A stretch of DNA of 64,000 nucleotides from Siphonodentalium dalli (Eukaryota > Mollusca > Scaphopoda > Gadilida > Siphonodentaliidae), in assembly GCA_032622095.1 (NCBI GenBank), contig CP136062.1:163178875-163242874 (forward strand), written 5' to 3'. The translations under genes and the position numbers were made by a program. Below are positions 44,601-58,408 of the stretch, in pieces. The number at the start of each line of letters is the position of its first letter. The first letter of the stretch is position 1. Below the pieces are notes generated by a model that had not been told where the DNA came from, made no database searches, and worked only from the letters and a program-made list of their open reading frames with translations.

Positions 44601-47254
44601 GTTTTATTGAATCTAATTTCTAAACCTGAAACTTAAAGTGAAACCAAATTGTCATTCTGTATCTGTATCTTTGTGTCCAAGTCAGGTGGCCAGTAATTTT
44701 GCACTGTTTTATTATCGTTTGTCACTTGTAACTTTTGACTTGAAGTTGAACTTTGAAGTTTTGTGAGGCAGAGCCAGAGGTTGAGCCTCGGCCCTCGAGG
44801 CTGGTTGGTCCGTTTAATATTGAGTATGCCAGCTGATCACACTCACACACTGACACAGCCACAGTACAGAATGACCAGATCTGTAAAAGCAGATTTGGTG
44901 CCAAATGTCAAACTTGGCCCAAAAGGCAAAAGCCTTGAAGTTGAAGACTTGAAATTGAAGTTGAAAAGGCAAAACGTGCGAAGACAAAATTCCGCCAATT
45001 GCTATTTTCCGGCGATTCATTTTTATTTCTCATATCGGAACGGATTAAAACAGTCAACAGTTGGTTCTTCCTACATCAAGCACAATCTAATGCACACTTC
45101 TTGCGAATAATACACAAAACAAGCCATTATAGAATGAGAAAACGTCGAAATGAACACAAATCTGAACTTTTAAAACCGGAAGTTCGAAAGCAAGGGGCGA
45201 TAATTACAGCGAGCCGAAAAAGTTGACCGAAATCTCGGACGGATACTACTGTATGGCCAAATACGTCGACCCTTAGCTCCAACGTCAACAAAACACCAAA
45301 AACAATGAAATTGATGCCGTGTAGTGATGGATGATCACATACATGTATCTACAATTCCAACTTTACAATGACCCCGACCAATTCATCTGTGTTCATCATT
45401 GTTCATTGAAATGTGTGGATATGAGACATTGTCATTATTCGCCATGTTATCGTCAAGTTACCGGCATCACGACAATTTGCCAGGAGTACACTGTTATTGG
45501 TTGGATGTTCTTATCAAACTATCTTCGGCTGATTCACTGATATTTCATGGAAAATGTGCGACTACATGAGAACATTGTCGCCAAGTCATTGCGCACAGTT
45601 ATATGTTTATTGGATTTGCTGTTGTCTTGAAGGGACCAATCCCAAATACCGATAGCTGTTGTTGATATATACAGTAGTACAGTACCAGTCAAAAGAAGTG
45701 GTGTATTAAGCATGCTATTTTTGCAAGTGGAAACCCTTATAAGCATGTCGCTTGTGATATTATTGCAATATTTTGCGCTTAATATGGTGACACTTTGCGC
45801 TAAAAATTGTGACATTTAAATCAAATATTGCGAGGTTTGTTTCCGCGATTCACTCAAAATGTGACCGCAACAAAGCGTTCGTAATTGCATGCATTTCTGA
45901 AAACACATTCATTTGTTAAATAGAGGTATTCACCAAGTGCTATGCCTGTGTGGATATGCACGCTTGTATCAAGCCAAGGCGGTGTTCCTGAAATTATTGT
46001 GACGAGCCTGAAGGCAAGTCACGATGTGTGTCGGAAACTCCACCGTGGCTTGATACAAGCGCTCAGTTATTTATCATATAATTTTTCTTCTAAAAAACTC
46101 TTCATTTCCTCCGATTTAATCTTTTATGTTGGTCGTTCGTTATCATTTTAATGTATTAAAGCATAAATTTTTGTTTCAATTTGAAACAATTATCGACTGG
46201 TCAGATATTGAATGTATATTCAATGCATACTAGTATTCTGAGATGAATTATTTTCTTTCAAGATAAAACATTGTTTATATTGTCTAATTGTTTCAATAGT
46301 TAATAAAATTTATGTTGATACCTGTAAGTCATTATTTTCAGTTATTTTAATCTGTAGTTGCGATGTTCAGCTGAGGCTGCAGGGCTATGGTACCCCCAAT
46401 AATTAGGCCCAATTAAATGTACTATCTGGATACAGTGATGACTTAGTCGAGCCTTAGTTATTTCTGACTAAGGCCTAGCTTAGTCATTTCTGACTAAGGC
46501 CTTAGTCAGAAATGACTAAGGGCAACCTTAGTCATTTCTGACTAAGCTAAGTTAGTTAGTTTTGAGACGGGGGTTCTGACTAAGGTAACTTAGTTACTTT
46601 TGACTAAGTTTTTTTTTTCAGTGCTCTTTCCAACAATATATAATGCCGATTTCCACCATTTTTGGGGTGTTGGTGTTTGACCCCACCTGACCTTGACCTT
46701 CAAAATGATCAAATCAAGGTCAAGGCCCGGACGAAGTCGGGTCACCTTCTAGTATATATATATATATATATATCTAATATATATTTTGGGACTTCTGTTT
46801 GTTTGTCTGTTTGTTTGTCTGTTAGCTATGGCCAGGAAAACTGCCGGACGGATTTCGACGAAATTTGATACCTAGGGTTAATTTTGTCCGGGGAGTGTTT
46901 TGGATGGGTCAAATCGTGACCCCGACCTGATCTTGACCTTCAAAATGGTCAATTCAAGGTCGAATCGGGTAAAACGGACGGATTTCGCTAGGTGTACTTT
47001 TGTCCGGGGAGTGTTTTGGACGGGTCAAATCGTGACTCCGACCTGACCTTGACCTTCAAAATGGTCAATTCAAGGCCAAATCGCGCCTTTCGACGGATTT
47101 CGATGTTATTTAGCCCGGATGAAGCCGGGTCACCCTGCTAGTTAAATATATTCTTGCAATATAACATCAGGCGGGCGACAAAACAATGTCATCCTGATCT
47201 AGGACAAATCGGAAGCGGCTAAAAAGGTCAAAGCCCGGACGAAGTCGGGTCACC
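41680..47254 (+). repeat. Macrosatellite unit 3 (5,575 bp)
   Basis: Short form with a poly-C tract of 13; otherwise as unit 2. Confidence 0.9.
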
Positions 47255-50200
47255 TGCTTGATGTTTACATTCAAACCAGATATGTTGATGATAACATGAA
47301 AAAGCGCAGTTTTCGTCCCTAAATTTTGGAGAAAAATTACTTATATTGGCCCGATAACATGAAAATGCAAAATTTTCACTTCTTAATTTCGGAGAAATGA
47401 CCCAATAGCCATCTAGTGAGGTATGATTTACTCTGCATATCAGATCATTCTGTTTGAGCATGTGTGAGTGACTTATATTTACTTTAAAGTAACTGTGTTG
47501 GTGAAAACATGAAAAAGCTCAACTTTCTTCACTAAATTTTTGGGGATAATGACTGGTGTTGAACCAACATCCAGCTGGTTAGGCTTATAAGACAGCCTTG
47601 CTTTTTGCTGTAGAATTCCTCAGACTAGATTCATTTTATGGTGGCTTGTTTTTGGGTTCTTTATATTGAATTTGAAATCAAATGTGATAATACATGAAAA
47701 AACTAAATTTTACAAAGAACCCCAAAATGAACATTATCAAGTGTAATTTGAACACCAATCAGATGGTTTATACTAAAAATATTTTTTACAAGAATCATCG
47801 CAGAACTTTCAAAATATATCTGATAGGTACATATACATGTATACAAGGCTACCAGCTCCACTGCTTCAAGAATCAAGATGGTTGGTTACTAGTCAGGTTT
47901 AAAAACAAATAATATTTCTGGTAACCCAACTGCCCCTACATGTAATTCACACCTCTGCCCCTACTAATTTTAGTATACCCCCCCCCCCCCCTGAAAAATA
48001 AAATAATATACTAATCACAAAGCTATACTTTCTTGTCACATAATTTTATCTGTTAAATTAAGTGCCAAACTTTCAAACTTAACATATTTCTTTCACTTTT
48101 TACATCTTATACATCCTGATATATACACAATAGACCACATATTTTCTATTATATTTGTTGAGCTTGAAATAGTTTTTAGGTCCCGTTATTTTTGGATTAA
48201 GCCTGGTTAAATTTTATTGTAATACGACCCTGCCTAACTATGCTTAAAAGCCATGTCCTGATTGGCCAGTGGCCCGAGTTACCATGGCTCTCTCGTTCCA
48301 GTTTTGTGGTACAATTCTACTTTTTCCAATTGTACCACGAAAAAAATCGGTTTATTCAGATCGCCGCACGCGACTTTTCCCGTTTTTTCTAACTCCGCGC
48401 AAACGGGGCATCAACGGAGTACACCCGCACCCGTAACCCTTTGAATTTTGCTACATCTTGACAATCTTGCGAATTTTCTAGCGATTTGTCGCTTGAAACC
48501 AGTTTGGTTGCCAATGAATATGGTCCAAATGATGTTATGGTATATTGATATATGTTACGACCAAAGAAAGTTACTTAATAAGTATATTAAATGACAAAAT
48601 AAATCCATGGGGCCGGGCGCACATTCGTCGATTCGAATCTCGATCATATTCGTCGATTCGATATTTCGGAATCAAGTTGAAAATGAAAGCGTTTGTTCAC
48701 CAGTACAGAAGGGGGATAAGATTAGTTTAGTAAACTATATCATTTAGATCGCTTTGTGTAAGGAAAATGGTCCATAGTCGATGATCATATTCATGTTGTC
48801 CCAACAACGTTCAACACAGAAATGACCGCAATTCGTATTTCCTGTACAATTTAAATGAAAGGCACGGGCGCCGCTGAAAACACATCGTTTTTTAGCCAAT
48901 CACAACGATTATTTTCTAGAAATGAATCGGATTACATGGAAAATAAAATCGGATGTGTACTAATTTTGCAAAATCAATAAAATGAAAATGGTCGGGGGTG
49001 CTGGAATAGGGGTGGGCCGGTCACCAGAAACACAGGTCTTTTTTATTTTGGCCTTATTAAAAAATCAATTATCTGCTAAATATGAACACATTGTGGGCTT
49101 ACCCCAGTTGTGTCCTGGCCATCTGGAAAGAAACAAGCGAACTACAAAATAACTATCCTTTCCAATACATGTCCATACATAATGTGCCATTTATGTTTAG
49201 TTAATGTTATAGTCTTGTATTAGAAATGATTCTATCCCAAATTTTCACCCCCACCCCAATTTTTCTACCTTTGTTACCCAAAAAGAACACTCTTTTAATA
49301 TCATCTACTGCTTTTGGGCGACAGAAGCATGGACGCTCTTTATAAGTGCCGAGCAATGGAATATTTTATATAGGCCGACATAAATTTCAAAATGTGTTAA
49401 AATTTCCTCTTTTGCCAGTTTTGGCCATTACAACCTCATATTAAAGATGGGCTATCTCTTCCTAAACACGTTTTATATAGTTTCCGGGCATAAATTAATA
49501 AATATGAGTTGAAGACACCTGTCTGCAAATGCTACTATCAATTAATAACTCAATGCAATCAATTATTCTGCTGACCGCTTTTTAGTGATTAGGTCAGAAT
49601 CAGAATAGGGCAACAATTTGTGACATTGTGTTCGTGTTATGGTCTGTGTGTTATCGGGGTATGTAACGGGTGACTCAATTGGCAGTTGGCCAATTACCAA
49701 ACAGGATTTAGTGTAACACAGACGGGCTACATGTATGTAAATAATTATATTATATATCTGTTGAATAATGGTCTGGAAACAATTTTGCCCAATATAACTA
49801 ATAATATACAGTAGATGACAGTAAATTGAGTGAATTTGATGCAGTATTGTCTACAATTTATTTGATGGCTAATCAAAATAAATTAGCGTACATGCACCTT
49901 GGTGGTAAGGATATTATATCTTTAATACTTTATATCATTATATGAAATGGCAATATTGTTGCAAAAAGCAACATTTGCTGTTACAAAGTGAAATCAGTTT
50001 TGCCAAGTCCGATTTCTTCCAGCTATGCAAAAATATTGCCCATAGGCATTTTTCTCTCAATTCCCAGGGCTGCATATTAACAAGATTTGCCAGAACTGAT
50101 ACTGATAGATTGAACGACAATTTTGATAAATAATTAGATGATATATTAATTATTATATATTTTTGCTTTCAAATAAGTTTTATTGAATCTAATTTCTAAA

Positions 50201-52834
50201 CCTGAAACTTAAAGTGAAACCAAATTGTCATTCTGTATCTGTATCTTTGTGTCCAAGTCAGGTGGCCAGTAATTTTGCACTGTTTTATTATCGTTTGTCA
50301 CTTGTAACTTTTGACTTGAAGTTGAACTTTGAAGTTTTGTGAGGCAGAGCCAGAGGTTGAGCCTCGGCCCTCGAGGCTGGTTGGTCCGTTTAATATTGAG
50401 TATGCCAGCTGATCACACTCACACACTGACACAGCCACAGTACAGAATGACCAGATCTGTAAAAGCAGATTTGGTGCCAAATGTCAAACTTGGCCCAAAA
50501 GGCAAAAGCCTTGAAGTTGAAGACTTGAAATTGAAGTTGAAAAGGCAAAACGTGCGAAGACAAAATTCCGCCAATTGCTATTTTCCGGCGATTCATTTTT
50601 ATTTCTCATATCGGAACGGATTAAAACAGTCAACAGTTGGTTCTTCCTACATCAAGCACAATCTAATGCACACTTCTTGCGAATAATACACAAAACAAGC
50701 CATTATAGAATGAGAAAACGTCGAAATGAACACAAATCTGAACTTTTAAAACCGGAAGTTCGAAAGCAAGGGGCGATAATTACAGCGAGCCGAAAAAGTT
50801 GACCGAAATCTCGGACGGATACTACTGTATGGCCAAATACGTCGACCCTTAGCTCCAACGTCAACAAAACACCAAAAACAATGAAATTGATGCCGTGTAG
50901 TGATGGATGATCACATACATGTATCTACAATTCCAACTTTACAATGACCCCGACCAATTCATCTGTGTTCATCATTGTTCATTGAAATGTGTGGATATGA
51001 GACATTGTCATTATTCGCCATGTTATCGTCAAGTTACCGGCATCACGACAATTTGCCAGGAGTACACTGTTATTGGTTGGATGTTCTTATCAAACTATCT
51101 TCGGCTGATTCACTGATATTTCATGGAAAATGTGCGACTACATGAGAACATTGTCGCCAAGTCATTGCGCACAGTTATATGTTTATTGGATTTGCTGTTG
51201 TCTTGAAGGGACCAATCCCAAATACCGATAGCTGTTGTTGATATATACAGTAGTACAGTACCAGTCAAAAGAAGTGGTGTATTAAGCATGCTATTTTTGC
51301 AAGTGGAAACCCTTATAAGCATGTCGCTTGTGATATTATTGCAATATTTTGCGCTTAATATGGTGACACTTTGCGCTAAAAATTGTGACATTTAAATCAA
51401 ATATTGCGAGGTTTGTTTCCGCGATTCACTCAAAATGTGACCGCAACAAAGCGTTCGTAATTGCATGCATTTCTGAAAACACATTCATTTGTTAAATAGA
51501 GGTATTCACCAAGTGCTATGCCTGTGTGGATATGCACGCTTGTATCAAGCCAAGGCGGTGTTCCTGAAATTATTGTGACGAGCCTGAAGGCAAGTCACGA
51601 TGTGTGTCGGAAACTCCACCGTGGCTTGATACAAGCGCTCAGTTATTTATCATATAATTTTTCTTCTAAAAAACTCTTCATTTCCTCCGATTTAATCTTT
51701 TATGTTGGTCGTTCGTTATCATTTTAATGTATTAAAGCATAAATTTTTGTTTCAATTTGAAACAATTATCGACTGGTCAGATATTGAATGTATATTCAAT
51801 GCATACTAGTATTCTGAGATGAATTATTTTCTTTCAAGATAAAACATTGTTTATATTGTCTAATTGTTTCAATAGTTAATAAAATTTATGTTGATACCTG
51901 TAAGTCATTATTTTCAGTTATTTTAATCTGTAGTTGCGATGTTCAGCTGAGGCTGCAGGGCTATGGTACCCCCAATAATTAGGCCCAATTAAATGTACTA
52001 TCTGGATACAGTGATGACTTAGTCGAGCCTTAGTTATTTCTGACTAAGGCCTAGCTTAGTCATTTCTGACTAAGGCCTTAGTCAGAAATGACTAAGGGCA
52101 ACCTTAGTCATTTCTGACTAAGCTAAGTTAGTTAGTTTTGAGACGGGGGTTCTGACTAAGGTAACTTAGTTACTTTTGACTAAGTTTTTTTTTTCAGTGC
52201 TCTTTCCAACAATATATAATGCCGATTTCCACCATTTTTGGGGTGTTGGTGTTTGACCCCACCTGACCTTGACCTTCAAAATGATCAAATCAAGGTCAAG
52301 GCCCGGACGAAGTCGGGTCACCTTCTAGTATATATATATATATATATATATATCTAATATATATTTTGGGACTTCTGTTTGTTTGTCTGTTTGTTTGTCT
52401 GTTAGCTATGGCCAGGAAAACTGCCGGACGGATTTCGACGAAATTTGATACCTAGGGTTAATTTTGTCCGGGGAGTGTTTTGGATGGGTCAAATCGTGAC
52501 CCCGACCTGATCTTGACCTTCAAAATGGTCAATTCAAGGTCGAATCGGGTAAAACGGACGGATTTCGCTAGGTGTACTTTTGTCCGGGGAGTGTTTTGGA
52601 CGGGTCAAATCGTGACTCCGACCTGACCTTGACCTTCAAAATGGTCAATTCAAGGCCAAATCGCGCCTTTCGACGGATTTCGATGTTATTTAGCCCGGAT
52701 GAAGCCGGGTCACCCTGCTAGTTAAATATATTCTTGCAATATAACATCAGGCGGGCGACAAAACAATGTCATCCTGATCTAGGACAAATCGGAAGCGGCT
52801 AAAAAGGTCAAAGCCCGGACGAAGTCGGGTCACC
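47255..52834 (+). repeat. Macrosatellite unit 4 (5,580 bp)
   Basis: Short form with a poly-C tract of 14. Its (TA)n tract, near 52330, is 4 bp longer than in the other units. Confidence 0.9.
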
Positions 52835-55800
52835 TGCTTGATGTTTACATTCAAACCAGATATGTTGATGATAACATGAAAAAGCGCAGTTTTCGTCCCT
52901 AAATTTTGGAGAAAAATTACTTATATTGGCCCGATAACATGAAAATGCAAAATTTTCACTTCTTAATTTCGGAGAAATGACCCAATAGCCATCTAGTGAG
53001 GTATGATTTACTCTGCATATCAGATCATTCTGTTTGAGCATGTGTGAGTGACTTATATTTACTTTAAAGTAACTGTGTTGGTGAAAACATGAAAAAGCTC
53101 AACTTTCTTCACTAAATTTTTGGGGATAATGACTGGTGTTGAACCAACATCCAGCTGGTTAGGCTTATAAGACAGCCTTGCTTTTTGCTGTAGAATTCCT
53201 CAGATTAGATTCATTTTATGGTGGCTTGTTTTTGGGTTCTTTATATTGAATTTGAAATCAAATGTGATAATACATGAAAAAACTAAATTTTACAAAGAAC
53301 CCCAAAATGAACATTATCAAGTGTAATTTGAACACCAATCAGATGGTTTATACTAAAAATATTTTTTACAAGAATCATCGCAGAACTTTCAAAATATATC
53401 TGATAGGTACATATACATGTATACAAGGCTACCAGCTCCACTGCTTCAAGAATCAAGATGGTTGGTTACTAGTCAGGTTTAAAAACAAATAATATTTCTG
53501 GTAACCCAACTGCCCCTACATGTAATTCACACCTCTGCCCCTACTAATTTTAGTATACCCCCCCCCCCCTGAAAAATAAAATAATATACTAATCACAAAG
53601 CTATACTTTCTTGTCACATAATTTTATCTGTTAAATTAAGTGCCAAACTTTCAAACTTAACATATTTCTTTCACTTTTTACATCTTATACATCCTGATAT
53701 ATACACAATAGACCACATATTTTCTATTATATTTGTTGAGCTTGAAATAGTTTTTAGGTCCCGTTATTTTTGGATTAAGCCTGGTTAAATTTTATTGTAA
53801 TACGACCCTGCCTAACTATGCTTAAAAGCCATGTCCTGATTGGCCAGTGGCCCGAGTTACCATGGCTCTCTCGTTCCAGTTTTGTGGTACAATTCTACTT
53901 TTTCCAATTGTACCACGAAAAAAATCGGTTTATTCAGATCGCCGCACGCGACTTTTCCCGTTTTTTCTAACTCCGCGCAAACGGGGCATCAACGGAGTAC
54001 ACCCGCACCCGTAACCCTTTGAATTTTGCTACATCTTGACAATCTTGCGAATTTTCTAGCGATTTGTCGCTTGAAACCAGTTTGGTTGCCAATGAATATG
54101 GTCCAAATGATGTTATGGTATATTGATATATGTTACGACCAAAGAAAGTTACTTAATAAGTATATTAAATGACAAAATAAATCCATGGGGCCGGGCGCAC
54201 ATTCGTCGATTCGAATCTCGATCATATTCGTCGATTCGATATTTCGGAATCAAGTTGAAAATGAAAGCGTTTGTTCACCAGTACAGAAGGGGGATAAGAT
54301 TAGTTTAGTAAACTATATCATTTAGATCGCTTTGTGTAAGGAAAATGGTCCATAGTCGATGATCATATTCATGTTGTCCCAACAACGTTCAACACAGAAA
54401 TGACCGCAATTCGTATTTCCTGTACAATTTAAATGAAAGGCACGGGCGCCGCTGAAAACACATCGTTTTTTAGCCAATCACAACGATTATTTTCTAGAAA
54501 TGAATCGGATTACATGGAAAATAAAATCGGATGTGTACTAATTTTGCAAAATCAATAAAATGAAAATGGTCGGGGGTGCTGGAATAGGGGTGGGCCGGTC
54601 ACCAGAAACACAGGTCTTTTTTATTTTGGCCTTATTAAAAAATCAATTATCTGCTAAATATGAACACATTGTGGGCTTACCCCAGTTGTGTCCTGGCCAT
54701 CTGGAAAGAAACAAGCGAACTACAAAATAACTATCCTTTCCAATACATGTCCATACATAATGTGCCATTTATGTTTAGTTAATGTTATAGTCTTGTATTA
54801 GAAATGATTCTATCCCAAATTTTCACCCCCACCCCAATTTTTCTACCTTTGTTACCCAAAAAGAACACTCTTTTAATATCATCTACTGCTTTTGGGCGAC
54901 AGAAGCATGGACGCTCTTTATAAGTGCCGAGCAATGGAATATTTTATATAGGCCGACATAAATTTCAAAATGTGTTAAAATTTCCTCTTTTGCCAGTTTT
55001 GGCCATTACAACCTCATATTAAAGATGGGCTATCTCTTCCTAAACACGTTTTATATAGTTTCCGGGCATAAATTAATAAATATGAGTTGAAGACACCTGT
55101 CTGCAAATGCTACTATCAATTAATAACTCAATGCAATCAATTATTCTGCTGACCGCTTTTTAGTGATTAGGTCAGAATCAGAATAGGGCAACAATTTGTG
55201 ACATTGTGTTCGTGTTATGGTCTGTGTGTTATCGGGGTATGTAACGGGTGACTCAATTGGCAGTTGGCCAATTACCAAACAGGATTTAGTGTAACACAGA
55301 CGGGCTACATGTATGTAAATAATTATATTATATATCTGTTGAATAATGGTCTGGAAACAATTTTGCCCAATATAACTAATAATATACAGTAGATGACAGT
55401 AAATTGAGTGAATTTGATGCAGTATTGTCTACAATTTATTTGATGGCTAATCAAAATAAATTAGCGTACATGCACCTTGGTGGTAAGGATATTATATCTT
55501 TAATACTTTATATCATTATATGAAATGGCAATATTGTTGCAAAAAGCAACATTTGCTGTTACAAAGTGAAATCAGTTTTGCCAAGTCCGATTTCTTCCAG
55601 CTATGCAAAAATATTGCCCATAGGCATTTTTCTCTCAATTCCCAGGGCTGCATATTAACAAGATTTGCCAGAACTGATACTGATAGATTGAACGACAATT
55701 TTGATAAATAATTAGATGATATATTAATTATTATATATTTTTGCTTTCAAATAAGTTTTATTGAATCTAATTTCTAAACCTGAAACTTAAAGTGAAACCA

Positions 55801-58408
55801 AATTGTCATTCTGTATCTGTATCTTTGTGTCCAAGTCAGGTGGCCAGTAATTTTGCACTGTTTTTTTATCGTTTGTCACTTGTAACTTTTGACTTGAAGT
55901 TGAACTTTGAAGTTTTGTGAGGCAGAGCCAGAGGTTGAGCCTCGGCCCTCGAGGCTGGTTGGTCCGTTTAATATTGAGTATGCCAGCTGATCACACTCAC
56001 ACACTGACACAGCCACAGTACAGAATGACCAGATCTGTAAAAGCAGATTTGGTGCCAAATGTCAAACTTGGCCCAAAAGGCAAAAGCCTTGAAGTTGAAG
56101 ACTTGAAATTGAAGTTGAAAAGGCAAAACGTGCGAAGACAAAATTCCGCCAATTGCTATTTTCCGGCGATTCATTTTTATTTCTCATATCGGAACGGATT
56201 AAAACAGTCAACAGTTGGTTCTTCCTACATCAAGCACAATCTAATGCACACTTCTTGCGAATAATACACAAAACAAGCCATTATAGAATGAGAAAACGTC
56301 GAAATGAACACAAATCTGAACTTTTAAAACCGGAAGTTCGAAAGCAAGGGGCGATAATTACAGCGAGCCGAAAAAGTTGACCGAAATCTCGGACGGATAC
56401 TACTGTATGGCCAAATACGTCGACCCTTAGCTCCAACGTCAACAAAACACCAAAAACAATGAAATTGATGCCGTGTAGTGATGGATGATCACATACATGT
56501 ATCTACAATTCCAACTTTACAATGACCCCGACCAATTCATCTGTGTTCATCATTGTTCATTGAAATGTGTGGATATGAGACATTGTCATTATTCGCCATG
56601 TTATCGTCAAGTTACCGGCATCACGACAATTTGCCAGGAGTACACTGTTATTGGTTGGATGTTCTTATCAAACTATCTTCGGCTGATTCACTGATATTTC
56701 ATGGAAAATGTGCGACTACATGAGAACATTGTCGCCAAGTCATTGCGCACAGTTATATGTTTATTGGATTTGCTGTTGTCTTGAAGGGACCAATCCCAAA
56801 TACCGATAGCTGTTGTTGATATATACAGTAGTACAGTACCAGTCAAAAGAAGTGGTGTATTAAGCATGCTATTTTTGCAAGTGGAAACCCTTATAAGCAT
56901 GTCGCTTGTGATATTATTGCAATATTTTGCGCTTAATATGGTGACACTTTGCGCTAAAAATTGTGACATTTAAATCAAATATTGCGAGGTTTGTTTCCGC
57001 GATTCACTCAAAATGTGACCGCAACAAAGCGTTCGTAATTGCATGCATTTCTGAAAACACATTCATTTGTTAAATAGAGGTATTCACCAAGTGCTATGCC
57101 TGTGTGGATATGCACGCTTGTATCAAGCCAAGGCGGTGTTCCTGAAATTATTGTGACGAGCCTGAAGGCAAGTCACGATGTGTGTCGGAAACTCCACCGT
57201 GGCTTGATACAAGCGCTCAGTTATTTATCATATAATTTTTCTTCTAAAAAACTCTTCATTTCCTCCGATTTAATCTTTTATGTTGGTCGTTCGTTATCAT
57301 TTTAATGTATTAAAGCATAAATTTTTGTTTCAATTTGAAACAATTATCGACTGGTCAGATATTGAATGTATATTCAATGCATACTAGTATTCTGAGATGA
57401 ATTATTTTCTTTCAAGATAAAACATTGTTTATATTGTCTAATTGTTTCAATAGTTAATAAAATTTATGTTGATACCTGTAAGTCATTATTTTCAGTTATT
57501 TTAATCTGTAGTTGCGATGTTCAGCTGAGGCTGCAGGGCTATGGTACCCCCAATAATTAGGCCCAATTAAATGTACTATCTGGATACAGTGATGACTTAG
57601 TCGAGCCTTAGTTATTTCTGACTAAGGCCTAGCTTAGTCATTTCTGACTAAGGCCTTAGTCAGAAATGACTAAGGGCAACCTTAGTCATTTCTGACTAAG
57701 CTAAGTTAGTTAGTTTTGAGACGGGGGTTCTGACTAAGGTAACTTAGTTACTTTTGACTAAGTTTTTTTTTTCAGTGCTCTTTCCAACAATATATAATGC
57801 CGATTTCCACCATTTTTGGGGTGTTGGTGTTTGACCCCACCTGACCTTGACCTTCAAAATGATCAAATCAAGGTCAAGGCCCGGACGAAGTCGGGTCACC
57901 TTCTAGTATATATATATATATATATATCTAATATATATTTTGGGACTTCTGTTTGTTTGTCTGTTTGTTTGTCTGTTAGCTATGGCCAGGAAAACTGCCG
58001 GACGGATTTCGACGAAATTTGATACCTAGGGTTAATTTTGTCCGGGGAGTGTTTTGGATGGGTCAAATCGTGACCCCGACCTGATCTTGACCTTCAAAAT
58101 GGTCAATTCAAGGTCGAATCGGGTAAAACGGACGGATTTCGCTAGGTGTACTTTTGTCCGGGGAGTGTTTTGGACGGGTCAAATCGTGACTCCGACCTGA
58201 CCTTGACCTTCAAAATGGTCAATTCAAGGCCAAATCGCGCCTTTCGACGGATTTCGATGTTATTTAGCCCGGATGAAGCCGGGTCACCCTGCTAGTTAAA
58301 TATATTCTTGCAATATAACATCAGGCGGGCGACAAAACAATGTCATCCTGATCTAGGACAAATCGGAAGCGGCTAAAAAGGTCAAAGCCCGGACGAAGTC
58401 GGGTCACC
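52835..58408 (+). repeat. Macrosatellite unit 5 (5,574 bp)
   Basis: Short form with a poly-C tract of 12. It has a private T for A near 55865. It shares with unit 1 a T in CTCAGATTAGATTC (near 53205), where units 2, 3, 4 and 6 have C. Confidence 0.9.
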
